Source: RGIG8748 sp045545635 (lineage in GTDB: Bacteria; Bacillota; Clostridia; UMGS1810). From it: a DNA stretch of 32,892 nucleotides. The position numbers and the translations under genes are program-made. Positions 7,298 to 14,103 of the stretch are shown here, piece after piece (positions within the stretch are counted from its first letter, which is position 1; each line of letters begins with the position of its first letter). The stretch lies in assembly GCA_045545635.1 (NCBI GenBank), contig JAZQBI010000031.1, positions 1-32,892 of the forward strand, written 5' to 3'. The notes beneath the pieces were generated by a model. That model worked only from the letters and a program-made list of their open reading frames with translations. It had not been told where the DNA came from and searched no databases.

Positions 7298-8506
7298 GTG
7301 GATAGGGTAATTCTTCACAGTGACCTTAATAACTTCTATGCATCTGTTGAATGTATGCTCCATCCGGAGCTTAAGGACAGGTGTATTGCCGTTTGCGGAA
7401 GCAAGGAAAACCGCCACGGAATAGTTCTTGCAAAAAACGAAAAAGCAAAAAAATTTGGTGTAAAAACTGCGGAAGCCATCTGGCAGGCAAAAGCCAAATG
7501 CCCGCCATTGGAAATCGTGAGTCCCCATTTTGAGGAATACCGCAAGTACTCCCGTATGGTACGGGAAATATACGGAGAATACACAGACCTTATAGAACCT
7601 TTCGGTCTTGACGAATGTTGGCTGGATGTTACGGGAAGCCGTATGCTTTTTGGTGACGGTGTGACCATTGCCAATGCAATAAGAAACAGAGTTCGTGAGG
7701 AAATCGGTCTTACTGTGTCTGTGGGTGTTTCTTTTAATAAGGTTTTTGCAAAACTTGGCAGTGACCTGAAAAAACCCGATGCAGTAACAGAAATAAGCCG
7801 TGATAACTTTCGCAGTAAAATCTGGCATCTGCCTGCCAACAGTATAATTGGTGTGGGCGGTTCTACATACAGCAGACTTACAGACCTTGGCATAAAGACA
7901 ATAGGAGATATAGCACAAGCTCCCTGCGAATTCTTTGAAACCCGTTTCGGCAAGCACGGTGTTGCTCTGTGGCAGTACGCCAACGGACTTGACTCATCGG
8001 AAGTAGCTCATAAGGATTACCGTGCTCCTGCAAAAAGTATAGGTCATGGAATTACATTGAAAACCGATCTGGAAAATAATGAAGAAGTATGGAAGGTTAT
8101 ATACCACCTGTCAAGGCAGACGGAAAAATCTCTCCGTGATGAGGATATCCTAACGGACAGATGTGCATTATCCATAAAAAAAGCAGACCTTTCCGTAAAG
8201 GAGCATCAGGTAACCTTTGATTATCCAACCCACAGTGCTTACGACATAGCCAAGCACCTTTTTGCTCTCTTTAAATCCCGATACACATGGGATATGAATG
8301 TCCGTGCACTTACGGTAAGGGCAGTGAGACTTGTTTCCGATGACGAAATACAGATGAGCTTTTTTCAAAGCGAAAAAGAAAACGAAAAAAGAGAAAAAAT
8401 GGAGAACACCGCCTATGAGCTGGAAAGCAGATTCGGTACGGGTGCGGTGACATTCGGAAGTCTTATGTTAAATGACAAGCTTCCTGATAACAATATAGAA
8501 GAGTGA
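7298..8506 (+). CDS. Y-family DNA polymerase (DinB/UmuC-type translesion polymerase)
   Basis: Error-prone translesion polymerase, 402 residues. The palm begins DLNNFYASVE: D9 is a metal ligand and Y14 the likely steric gate, and Asn replaces the second Asp of classic DinB, as in UmuC-like members. The catalytic pair is D105-E106 in FGLDECWLDVTGS. A helix-hairpin-helix thumb follows (SIIGVGGSTYSRLTDLGIKTIGDIA), then the little-finger domain. QMSFF (352-356) is a typical sliding-clamp binding motif, and dnaE in this window carries a similar QISFF. The start is GTG with a GGGAGG site 6-7 bases upstream; an overlapping ATG is out of frame. It appears to lead an operon with an aldo/keto reductase and a methyltransferase. 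Confidence 0.92.
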   Translation: MDRVILHSDLNNFYASVECMLHPELKDRCIAVCGSKENRHGIVLAKNEKAKKFGVKTAEAIWQAKAKCPPLEIVSPHFEEYRKYSRMVREIYGEYTDLIEPFGLDECWLDVTGSRMLFGDGVTIANAIRNRVREEIGLTVSVGVSFNKVFAKLGSDLKKPDAVTEISRDNFRSKIWHLPANSIIGVGGSTYSRLTDLGIKTIGDIAQAPCEFFETRFGKHGVALWQYANGLDSSEVAHKDYRAPAKSIGHGITLKTDLENNEEVWKVIYHLSRQTEKSLRDEDILTDRCALSIKKADLSVKEHQVTFDYPTHSAYDIAKHLFALFKSRYTWDMNVRALTVRAVRLVSDDEIQMSFFQSEKENEKREKMENTAYELESRFGTGAVTFGSLMLNDKLPDNNIEE

Positions 8507-8546
8507 ATAAAGGGAATAATCCCGAACCGGAAAGGAAATGTGATTT

Positions 8547-9539
8547 ATGAATTATACTGCGAATTCCAAAAGATACGATAATACCACATACAGAAAATGC
8601 GGGGAAAGCGGACTTAAGCTTCCGCCGGTTTCCCTTGGATTGTGGCATAACTTTGGTGACAGAGCCGACTACGAAAATATGTGCAAAATGTGTTTTACTG
8701 CCTTTGATAACGGCATAACTCATTTTGATCTTGCCAACAACTACGGCCCCGAGGCTGGAAGTGCCGAGGTTAATTTTGGCAAAATACTTTCTCAGCATAT
8801 GAAAAGTTACCGCGATGAAATGATAATCAGCACAAAGGCAGGGTACTATATGTGGCCAGGACCTTACGGTGACAACGGAAGCAGAAAGTATCTTATAGCA
8901 AGTCTTGACCAGAGCCTTATGAGAATGGGTGTTGACTATGTTGATATTTTTTACCATCACAGAATGGATCCGGACACACCTCTCTTTGAGACAATGTGGG
9001 CACTGGGCAGCATAGTAAAAAGCGGGAAGGCACTCTATGTGGGACTTTCCAATTATGACGGAGCAACTATGGAAAAGGCGGCGGAAATACTGAGCGAGCT
9101 ACACTGCCCGTTTGTTATCAATCAGAACAGATATTCTATTTTTGACAGAACACCCGAAAAAAACGGAATACTCAAAAGTGCCGCAAAAAAGAAAAAAGGA
9201 ATGATTATTTTCAGTCCTCTTTCGCAGGGGTTACTCACTGACCGATACTTAAACGGAATTCCCGAAGACAGCCGTGTTAAAACCGATGGCAGATTTTTAA
9301 AGGAATCCTCCTTAACCTGCGAAATGCTTGGTAAGATTAAGGCACTAAACAGCATTGCGGAAAACAGGGGACAAACTCTTGCACAGATGGCACTTTCCTG
9401 GGTGTATAGTCACGAGGGGGTTACAAGTGTTCTCATTGGTGCCTCAAAGCCCGAACAGATACTGCAAAATCTCAAAATGACTGAAAACCTGAATTTTACC
9501 AAGGAAGAATATGAGGAAATAGACAGTATAGCTCTATAA
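8547..9539 (+). CDS. Aldo/keto reductase, YghZ / L-glyceraldehyde-3-phosphate reductase type
   Basis: NADPH-dependent aldo/keto reductase with a TIM-barrel fold, 330 residues. It is closely related to E. coli YghZ (Gpr), which reduces L-glyceraldehyde 3-phosphate and other aldehydes such as methylglyoxal. The catalytic tetrad is recognisable: Asp and Tyr in DLANNYGPEAGSAE, Lys in ISTKAGYYMWPGPYG, His in FYHHRMDPDTP. The MWPGPYGDNGSRKYL and SLDQSLMRMGVDYVDIF stretches are characteristic of this subgroup. The C-terminal VLIGASKPEQI is the cofactor-phosphate loop. It lies 40 bp after the polymerase gene and 13 bp before the methyltransferase gene, with no terminator between, so the three are likely one transcript. 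Confidence 0.9.
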   Translation: MNYTANSKRYDNTTYRKCGESGLKLPPVSLGLWHNFGDRADYENMCKMCFTAFDNGITHFDLANNYGPEAGSAEVNFGKILSQHMKSYRDEMIISTKAGYYMWPGPYGDNGSRKYLIASLDQSLMRMGVDYVDIFYHHRMDPDTPLFETMWALGSIVKSGKALYVGLSNYDGATMEKAAEILSELHCPFVINQNRYSIFDRTPEKNGILKSAAKKKKGMIIFSPLSQGLLTDRYLNGIPEDSRVKTDGRFLKESSLTCEMLGKIKALNSIAENRGQTLAQMALSWVYSHEGVTSVLIGASKPEQILQNLKMTENLNFTKEEYEEIDSIAL

Positions 9540-9552
9540 CGGAGAATATAAT

Positions 9553-10308
9553 ATGGATATAGTACAGACCTTTTACGATAATCTGGCATCACAATATGAC
9601 AAACTTTTTCTTGACTGGGACTCTGCAGTAGGGGATCAGGCAGTAATTATGGATAAAATATTCATGGATAGCGGATATGACAAAAGAAGCAGAATTCTTG
9701 ACTGTGCCTGCGGAATCGGTACGCAGACGATAGGTCTTGCATCCCTGGGATATGAAGTAACGGCATCTGACATCAGCGAGGGTGAACTTAAGGAAGCAAA
9801 AGACAGGGCAAAGCAAAGAGGAATTGATGTTCAATTCCAAAAAGCGGATTTCCGTAATCTTTCTGATGCCTTTTCCCGAAAATTTGATATTATTATCGCT
9901 ATGGATAATGCACTTCCGCACATGCTTACAGAATCTGACCTGAAAAAAGCCGTTAAAAGTATCTCGGACCAACTTACAGATAACGGTATGTTTGTGGCAA
10001 GCATCAGAGATTATGATTCTCTCCTTAGCAGCAAGCCTCCATATTCTCCGCCCTACATCCATAAAACGGATATGGGGCAAAGAGTGTCTTTCCAGACATG
10101 GGACTGGAACGGGGATTGTTACAGGCTAACTCAGTATATTATTGAGGATGAAAACAGTCTTACAACAAGTAAGTTTGAGTGCGAGTACAGGGCACTCAGA
10201 AGAGATGAGCTTACAGAAATACTGATTTCAAACGGTTTCACAGATGCAAAGTGGAAATTTCCTGAGGAAACCGGATTTTATCAGCCAATTGTGGTTGCGA
10301 AAAAGTGA
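9553..10308 (+). CDS. Class I SAM-dependent methyltransferase, substrate unknown
   Basis: A 251-residue Rossmann-fold methyltransferase. Motif I is ILDCACGIGTQTIGLASLG with the acidic ASDIS after the second strand, followed by FDIIIAMDNALPHM (motif IV) and LTDNGMFVASIRDYD (post-IV). The DCACGIGTQ form and the later HKTDMGQRVSFQTWDW segment resemble small-molecule N-methyltransferase-like proteins, but I cannot assign a substrate. The C-terminal TEILISNGFTDAKW...FYQPIVVAKK is typical for the superfamily. It is the last gene of the polymerase-reductase-methyltransferase run and is closed by a strong terminator. Confidence 0.85.
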   Translation: MDIVQTFYDNLASQYDKLFLDWDSAVGDQAVIMDKIFMDSGYDKRSRILDCACGIGTQTIGLASLGYEVTASDISEGELKEAKDRAKQRGIDVQFQKADFRNLSDAFSRKFDIIIAMDNALPHMLTESDLKKAVKSISDQLTDNGMFVASIRDYDSLLSSKPPYSPPYIHKTDMGQRVSFQTWDWNGDCYRLTQYIIEDENSLTTSKFECEYRALRRDELTEILISNGFTDAKWKFPEETGFYQPIVVAKK

Positions 10309-10315
10309 AGAGATA

Positions 10316-10357
10316 AAAAAGAAACGGTGATTTGCGGCGAAATCACTGTTTCTTTTT
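10316..10357. terminator. Strong bidirectional terminator (methyltransferase / HEPN gene)
   Basis: GAAACGGTGATTT pairs with AAATCACTGTTTC (one wobble) around a GCGGCG loop, flanked by A5 on the left and T5 on the right. It can therefore end the methyltransferase transcript from the left and the HEPN transcript from the right. Confidence 0.92.
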
Positions 10358-10378
10358 GGTAATAGCTGAATTTTTAAT

Positions 10379-10774
10379 TTACCCTAGAGGGTAAAATTTA
10401 TTGCCTATAAGCTTTTGCAACTTTTCAGCAATCAAAATACATTCTTGTGCTTCGTCCTGCGTCAAAACTGTCGGAATGTCTGCAGGATATCTTGTTTCGA
10501 TGTAAAACTGGTTGATGTATGCACAATCCTTTAAATAAGATTTTAATGATGCATCAAACTCTATGGCTTTTTTGCATAAATATACAAGGCTATGTCCTTC
10601 GGCTAGTGTCTGTGTTTCTTTGAGGATATATCCCTTTAATAGTTTTTCCAAGGATTGCTGACAATGAAATGCAACTATTGAGAAATCACCGCCATACTTA
10701 AATAGTATCCGGGCACCTTCCAGATCCTTGAGTGATTTTTCGTACCAGTCCATATAGCGTTTGCTGTCAGCCAT
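10379..10774 (-). CDS. HEPN domain protein (partner of nucleotidyltransferase)
   Basis: A 131-residue, mainly helical HEPN protein, recognisable from AFHCQQSLEKLLKGYIL (residues 35-51), EGHSLVYLCKKA (59-70) and YIETRYPADIP (91-101). In known HepT/MntA pairs the HEPN protein is an RNase toxin and the nucleotidyltransferase is the antitoxin that modifies it. Here the RNase signature R-x4-6-H is not visible: R95 is followed by YPADIPTVLT with no histidine. It may therefore belong to the non-RNase (PF05168 Sav-like) branch, so a toxin role is inference only. It has an AAGGAG site 9 bases before the ATG, and its start overlaps the end of the upstream nucleotidyltransferase gene by 8 bp. Confidence 0.87.
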   Translation of the reverse strand: MADSKRYMDWYEKSLKDLEGARILFKYGGDFSIVAFHCQQSLEKLLKGYILKETQTLAEGHSLVYLCKKAIEFDASLKSYLKDCAYINQFYIETRYPADIPTVLTQDEAQECILIAEKLQKLIGNKFYPLG

Positions 10775-11057
10775 ATAATTTCACTCCTTCAGTAGCAATT
10801 TTATATGCAAAACTTGTGCTATCGTTTATACACTGATTCCATTCATTCGGTGTGTAAACAAGCAAATCTATCGGAATATCGCACACAATGGAGCAATACA
10901 TATCTGTAATAAGTTCTCTTTTGTTTTCGGTATCTACTACAACGCACAAATCAATATCACTTTTGCTTGTTGCAGTTCCCTTTGCCTGAGAACCAAAAAG
11001 ATAGATGTATCTCGGGGAATATGTTTTAAATATTTGGCTTGTTATGTCATTAAACAT
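10767..11057 (-). CDS. Minimal nucleotidyltransferase (MNT / MntA-like)
   Basis: A 96-residue Pol-beta-fold nucleotidyltransferase. The signature GS-x10-DxD is complete (G22-S23, D34, D36) with a third acidic residue at D64 in IPIDLLVY, so it should be catalytically competent. In MNT-HEPN systems this subunit transfers AMP to the HEPN partner and neutralises it. I start the protein at MFNDITSQ because a TTGGAG site lies 8-9 bases upstream. A farther ATG at 11105 lies upstream of the predicted start point (it overlaps the promoter spacer). It is followed, with an 8-bp overlap, by the HEPN gene. Confidence 0.87.
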   Translation of the reverse strand: MFNDITSQIFKTYSPRYIYLFGSQAKGTATSKSDIDLCVVVDTENKRELITDMYCSIVCDIPIDLLVYTPNEWNQCINDSTSFAYKIATEGVKLYG

Positions 11058-11095
11058 ATACTCCACTCCAATCTGATTACTGTCTCTGCAATAGT

Positions 11096-11124
11096 ATAAT
11101 ATCATATTTTCTGCAGTTTATCAA
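11096..11124 (-). promoter_or_regulatory. Predicted promoter of the nucleotidyltransferase-HEPN pair
   Basis: Read on the minus strand: TTGATA (11124-11119), 17-base spacer, TATTAT (11101-11096). The expected start point is near 11089, giving a leader of about 30 bases before the ATG at 11057. The hairpin array lies directly upstream of the -35 box. Confidence 0.6.
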
Positions 11125-11146
11125 TAGGGATTTTTCAAAAAGAAAA

Positions 11147-11246
11147 CTGCTACTTTTGTGACGGAAAAAGCAGAATGATGTTCAGCTTTGCTGAAATGAT
11201 GTTTGAAACTACGTTTCAAAATGATGTTGTGTCCTTGGGGACACAA
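11147..11246. repeat. Array of hairpins joined by invariant ATGATG linkers
   Basis: Three consecutive perfect hairpins have different arms: TTCAGC/GCTGAA with loop TTT (11181-11195), TTTGAAAC/GTTTCAAA with loop TAC (11202-11220), and TTGTGTCC/GGACACAA with loop TTGG (11227-11246). Each is preceded by exactly the same six bases ATGATG (11175-11180, 11196-11201, 11221-11226). A fourth, imperfect stem CTGCT...AGCAG (11147-11173) comes before the first linker. Arm sequences differ but pairing is kept, which suggests selection on RNA or DNA structure. No reading frame or known RNA family explains it. It lies between the MNT promoter and the tRNA terminator; the strand is undetermined. Confidence 0.8.
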
Positions 11247-11252
11247 GCACAA

Positions 11253-11291
11253 AAAAATAACGACTATTCTATGGGAATAGTCGTTATTTTT
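11253..11291 (-). terminator. Intrinsic terminator of tRNA-Thr
   Basis: A perfect 17-bp stem (11253-11269 with 11275-11291, core AATAACGACTATTC) encloses a 5-base loop, with a run of T on the minus strand. It begins directly at the 3' end of the tRNA. A-rich flanks on both sides could make it work in both directions. Confidence 0.92.
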
Positions 11292-11367
<76 letters not shown>

Positions 11368-11382
11368 ATCACAACGCAAATC

Positions 11383-11411
11383 ATTATAACACAAAAAAAT
11401 CCGTTTGTCTA
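11383..11411 (-). promoter_or_regulatory. Predicted promoter of tRNA-Thr
   Basis: Read on the minus strand: TAGACA (11411-11406), 17-base spacer, perfect TATAAT (11388-11383). The expected start point, near 11376, is about 9 bases before the mature tRNA 5' end. Confidence 0.75.
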
Positions 11412-11432
11412 TACCTAATTTCAAATTTTTTC

Positions 11433-11467
11433 AAAAAAATTCTCCGAAAAATATTTCCGGAGAATTT
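11433..11467 (-). terminator. Intrinsic terminator of the DUF1836 gene
   Basis: AAATTCTCCG (11437-11446) pairs with CGGAGAATTT (11458-11467) around an 11-base loop. On the minus strand it is followed by a T run. It begins about 10 bases after the stop codon and separates this gene from the tRNA promoter. Confidence 0.88.
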
Positions 11468-11476
11468 GTATTGCTT

Positions 11477-12052
11477 TTACTCGGTTACTTCCAATTGCTG
11501 AATAGCCGCAACATCCTCAGACAACACCTTAAACACATTGGCACTTACTGATATCTGCACTGCAAGGTCATACATTCTCTCTGGGTTACTGTCAGCTTCC
11601 TTAAGCAGGGGATCTGTAACATCGCAGACCTTTTCTGTTATATATGCAAATGCCTTGTACTGGTTTTTGCAAAATACGCTGTACAGCTCTTTTATTTTGT
11701 CAGTTTCCTCATAGAGAGGGAGTATTCTCTGCATTGTAGGGATGCTCAGTGCCTGTTTCAGTGAGCATATCATAATGAGGTATGCAATATGTTCACGGGA
11801 ATATTTCTTTTTTACGGGAGCGGGCATAACCTTTTGTTTAACATAGTTATTTATCATAGGCGGAGTTATAGTCTGAGAACCATCCTTTGCCGACGGCATA
11901 TTGTTTGTAAGGTACTGATTCATAAGTGCTATAACCTGATCCATATACAAATCTATGGTGGGAAGCTCATCCCATGTGGGCAGCTTGTAGCTGTTTAACA
12001 GCTCATTCCAGTTATGCATATGCTTTGCAAATTCTTCTCTTGAATAACTCAT
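11477..12052 (-). CDS. DUF1836 domain protein, probable DNA-binding regulator
   Basis: A 191-residue protein matching the Firmicutes DUF1836 family. The N-terminal MSYSREEFAKHMHNW...LPTWDELP segment is followed by ITPPMINNYVKQKVMPAPVKKKYSREHIAYLIMI, which reads like a MerR-type helix-turn-helix recognition region, then helical SLKQALSIPTMQRIL. The biochemical role of the family is not established; regulation is inferred from the HTH-like part. An AAAGGAG site lies about 10 bases before the ATG. It is divergent from hprK with back-to-back promoters, so it may influence hprK or itself. It is the end of the minus-strand island. Confidence 0.82.
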   Translation of the reverse strand: MSYSREEFAKHMHNWNELLNSYKLPTWDELPTIDLYMDQVIALMNQYLTNNMPSAKDGSQTITPPMINNYVKQKVMPAPVKKKYSREHIAYLIMICSLKQALSIPTMQRILPLYEETDKIKELYSVFCKNQYKAFAYITEKVCDVTDPLLKEADSNPERMYDLAVQISVSANVFKVLSEDVAAIQQLEVTE

Positions 12053-12090
12053 TTTGCATTTGCTCCTTTTCGGACATCCTTGTAATCGAC

Positions 12091-12119
12091 ATTATAACAT
12101 TATACGACACAAAAATCAA
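12091..12119 (-). promoter_or_regulatory. Predicted promoter of the DUF1836 gene
   Basis: Read on the minus strand: TTGATT (12119-12114), 17-base spacer, TATAAT (12096-12091). A second TATAAT (12104-12099) overlaps the spacer. Its -35 box forms an inverted repeat with that of hprK (AAATCAA at 12113-12119 with TTGATTT at 12133-12139). Confidence 0.65.
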
Positions 12120-12132
12120 GTCAATTTATATG

Positions 12133-12161
12133 TTGATTTATTCTGCATTTTGTGATATGAT
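12133..12161 (+). promoter_or_regulatory. Predicted promoter of the hprK operon
   Basis: TTGATT (12133-12138), 17-base spacer, TATGAT (12156-12161). The expected start point is near 12168, about 29 bases before the hprK ATG, with GAGGTGA as the ribosome binding site. Confidence 0.65.
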
Positions 12162-12196
12162 AAAATCGTATAATTATATATGTCTGAGGTGACAAA

Positions 12197-13138
12197 ATGG
12201 AAGGACAAAAATTCACTGTTGAACTTGAAAAGATAATAAAAGAATTTAAGCTGGAAATAATAAACCAGCCGGAAAATATGAACGAAATTCTCATTTGCAA
12301 CAATGAGGTCAACCGTCCCAGTTTGCAGATGGCAGGATATTTTGACTATTTTGACAATACAAGAATTCAGGTTTTCGGAATGGTTGAAGCTTCATACATC
12401 GGAAAAATGTCCGATGATAAGCTAAGGGATGTACTGGAAAAGTTTTTCGAAAAAGATGTACCTTGCGTCATCTTTACCAGAAATCTGGAAATTCCCGATG
12501 TTATGAAAGAGGTTGCAGCAAAATACAATACACCGCTTTTGCGTTGCAGCTTGTCTACTTCTCATTTCATAAGCTCGCTTATAGCTTTTTTAAACATTGA
12601 GCTTGCACCCAGAATCACAACTCACGGGGTTCTTGTGGAGGTACACGGCGAGGGTGTCCTGCTTCTTGGTGACAGCGGTGTGGGTAAGAGTGAGACAGCA
12701 GTAGAGCTTGTAAAAAGAGGACATAGATTAGTTGCCGACGATGCGGTGGAAATTAAACGTGTTTCGGACATATCTCTCCTTGGAAGTGCACCTGATATCA
12801 TAAGACACTTTATTGAACTTCGCGGTATAGGAATTATAGATGTCAAGAATGTTTTCGGTGTCGGTGCCGTAAAGAATATGGAAAAGATTGACCTTATAAT
12901 AAACCTTGAAATCTGGCAGGACAAAAAGCAGTATGACCGCCTTGGACTCACCACGGAATATACGGAGATTCTCGGCATCAAGATACCTTCACTTACCATA
13001 CCGGTTAAGCCGGGCCGTAATCTTGCGGTGGTAATTGAGGTTGCCGCTATCAACCACCGTCAGAAGAGGATGGGCTACAATGCGGCAGAAGCCCTTAACG
13101 AAAGACTCATAAACGAAATGAAATCAAATACTAAATAA
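12197..13138 (+). CDS. hprK: HPr kinase/phosphorylase
   Basis: Bifunctional enzyme that phosphorylates HPr on Ser46 and removes that phosphate, setting carbon catabolite control in Gram-positive bacteria. The 313-residue length is normal. The N-terminal domain (about 1-130) precedes the catalytic domain with Walker A GDSGVGKS (158-165), HRLVADDAVEIK, the signature ELRGIGIIDVKNVFG, and the C-terminal KPGRNLAVVIEVAAINHRQKRMGYNAA region. It leads the hprK-glk-murB-whiA-dnaE operon, so sugar kinase and carbon control are physically linked. HPr and enzyme I genes are not in the window. Confidence 0.97.
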   Translation: MEGQKFTVELEKIIKEFKLEIINQPENMNEILICNNEVNRPSLQMAGYFDYFDNTRIQVFGMVEASYIGKMSDDKLRDVLEKFFEKDVPCVIFTRNLEIPDVMKEVAAKYNTPLLRCSLSTSHFISSLIAFLNIELAPRITTHGVLVEVHGEGVLLLGDSGVGKSETAVELVKRGHRLVADDAVEIKRVSDISLLGSAPDIIRHFIELRGIGIIDVKNVFGVGAVKNMEKIDLIINLEIWQDKKQYDRLGLTTEYTEILGIKIPSLTIPVKPGRNLAVVIEVAAINHRQKRMGYNAAEALNERLINEMKSNTK

Positions 13139-13154
13139 TAATCGGAGGAATATT

Positions 13155-14099
13155 ATGTATCGTATAGGTATAGATATTGGCGGTACCACAATAAAGGGTG
13201 GTATAGTCCGCAGTGACGGCACTATTATATACAAGTCGTCGGTAGTAACCGATGCCAATGCCGGATACAAAAAGTTTGCAAAGGATATTGCAGACTTCTG
13301 TCTTGTGCTTATTAAAGAGGCAGAAGTTTCCATGGACGAAATAGAATCTATCGGTATGGGGATTCCCGGTACCGTGGATGCAAAAAACGGTGTCGTGATA
13401 TACAGTAACAACATTGACTTGAAGGATGCCCCCATAGTATCCGAATTCAAAAAATATATAGACAAACCGGTTTATGCAGATAACGATGCAAACTGTGCTG
13501 CTCTGGGAGAATACTTTGCCCTTGGTGACAACAGCATCAGGGATTTTGTTGCCGTTACTCTCGGCACGGGAGTGGGCGGAGGTATTGTTATTGACGGAAA
13601 ACTCTATTCCGGCTATCTTGGCGGAGGCGGAGAGATAGGTCATATGGTAATAAATATGAATGGCGAGGATTGCACCTGCGGACGGAAGGGTTGCTGGGAG
13701 GCATATGCTTCCGCTACCGCTCTTGTCCGTGATGCTATGAGAGCCGCAGAGGCTGACAAGGAAAGTCTCCTGTGGAAAATGATACAGGAAAATGACGGAA
13801 AGGCAAATGGAAGAATCGTGTGGGAGGCATCCCAAAAGGGCGATAAAACCGCCCGCAGAGTTACAGACCAATATGCAATATATGTTGCAGAGGGTATAGT
13901 CAATATTGTTAATATTTTCCGCCCTGAGGTTATTGCAATCGGTGGGGGAGTAAGCAGAGCAGGAGATGCACTTCTTAGCCCTGTAAAGGAATATGTGGAA
14001 AAATATTATTACGGTACAGGCTACTGTGAGTCGGGCAAAATTGTTATTGCCAAGCTTGGTAACGAAGCAGGAATAGTAGGAGCTGCATTACTTAAATAA
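13155..14099 (+). CDS. glk: ROK-family glucokinase
   Basis: Cytoplasmic sugar kinase of the ROK family, most likely glucokinase, giving glucose-6-phosphate for Pgi and PfkA, also in this window. The ATP phosphate loop DIGGTTIKGG lies at residues 7-16. The catalytic Asp is in YADNDANCAALGE, followed by GTGVGGGIVIDGKL. The ROK zinc site is formed by H163 (EIGHMV) and C173, C175 and C180 (CTCGRKGCWE). The 314 residues match Gram-positive GlcK. It lies 16 bp downstream of hprK with an AATCGGAGG site. The exact sugar (glucose versus another hexose) is inferred from family resemblance. Confidence 0.9.
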   Translation: MYRIGIDIGGTTIKGGIVRSDGTIIYKSSVVTDANAGYKKFAKDIADFCLVLIKEAEVSMDEIESIGMGIPGTVDAKNGVVIYSNNIDLKDAPIVSEFKKYIDKPVYADNDANCAALGEYFALGDNSIRDFVAVTLGTGVGGGIVIDGKLYSGYLGGGGEIGHMVINMNGEDCTCGRKGCWEAYASATALVRDAMRAAEADKESLLWKMIQENDGKANGRIVWEASQKGDKTARRVTDQYAIYVAEGIVNIVNIFRPEVIAIGGGVSRAGDALLSPVKEYVEKYYYGTGYCESGKIVIAKLGNEAGIVGAALLK

Positions 14100-14103
14100 G
14101 GAG

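Noticed and set aside
11174..11246. The ATGATG-hairpin array as a CRISPR array
   Set aside because: The constant part is only 6 bases and the variable parts are palindromes rather than unique spacers. No cas genes are present.
13131..13871. Long minus-strand open frame (246 codons) opposite the glucokinase gene; similar long frames lie opposite the Y-family polymerase (7190-7957) and pfkA (24497-25294)
   Set aside because: They mirror well-supported genes, have Cys/Tyr/His-rich low-quality sequence, no ribosome binding sites and no recognisable domains.
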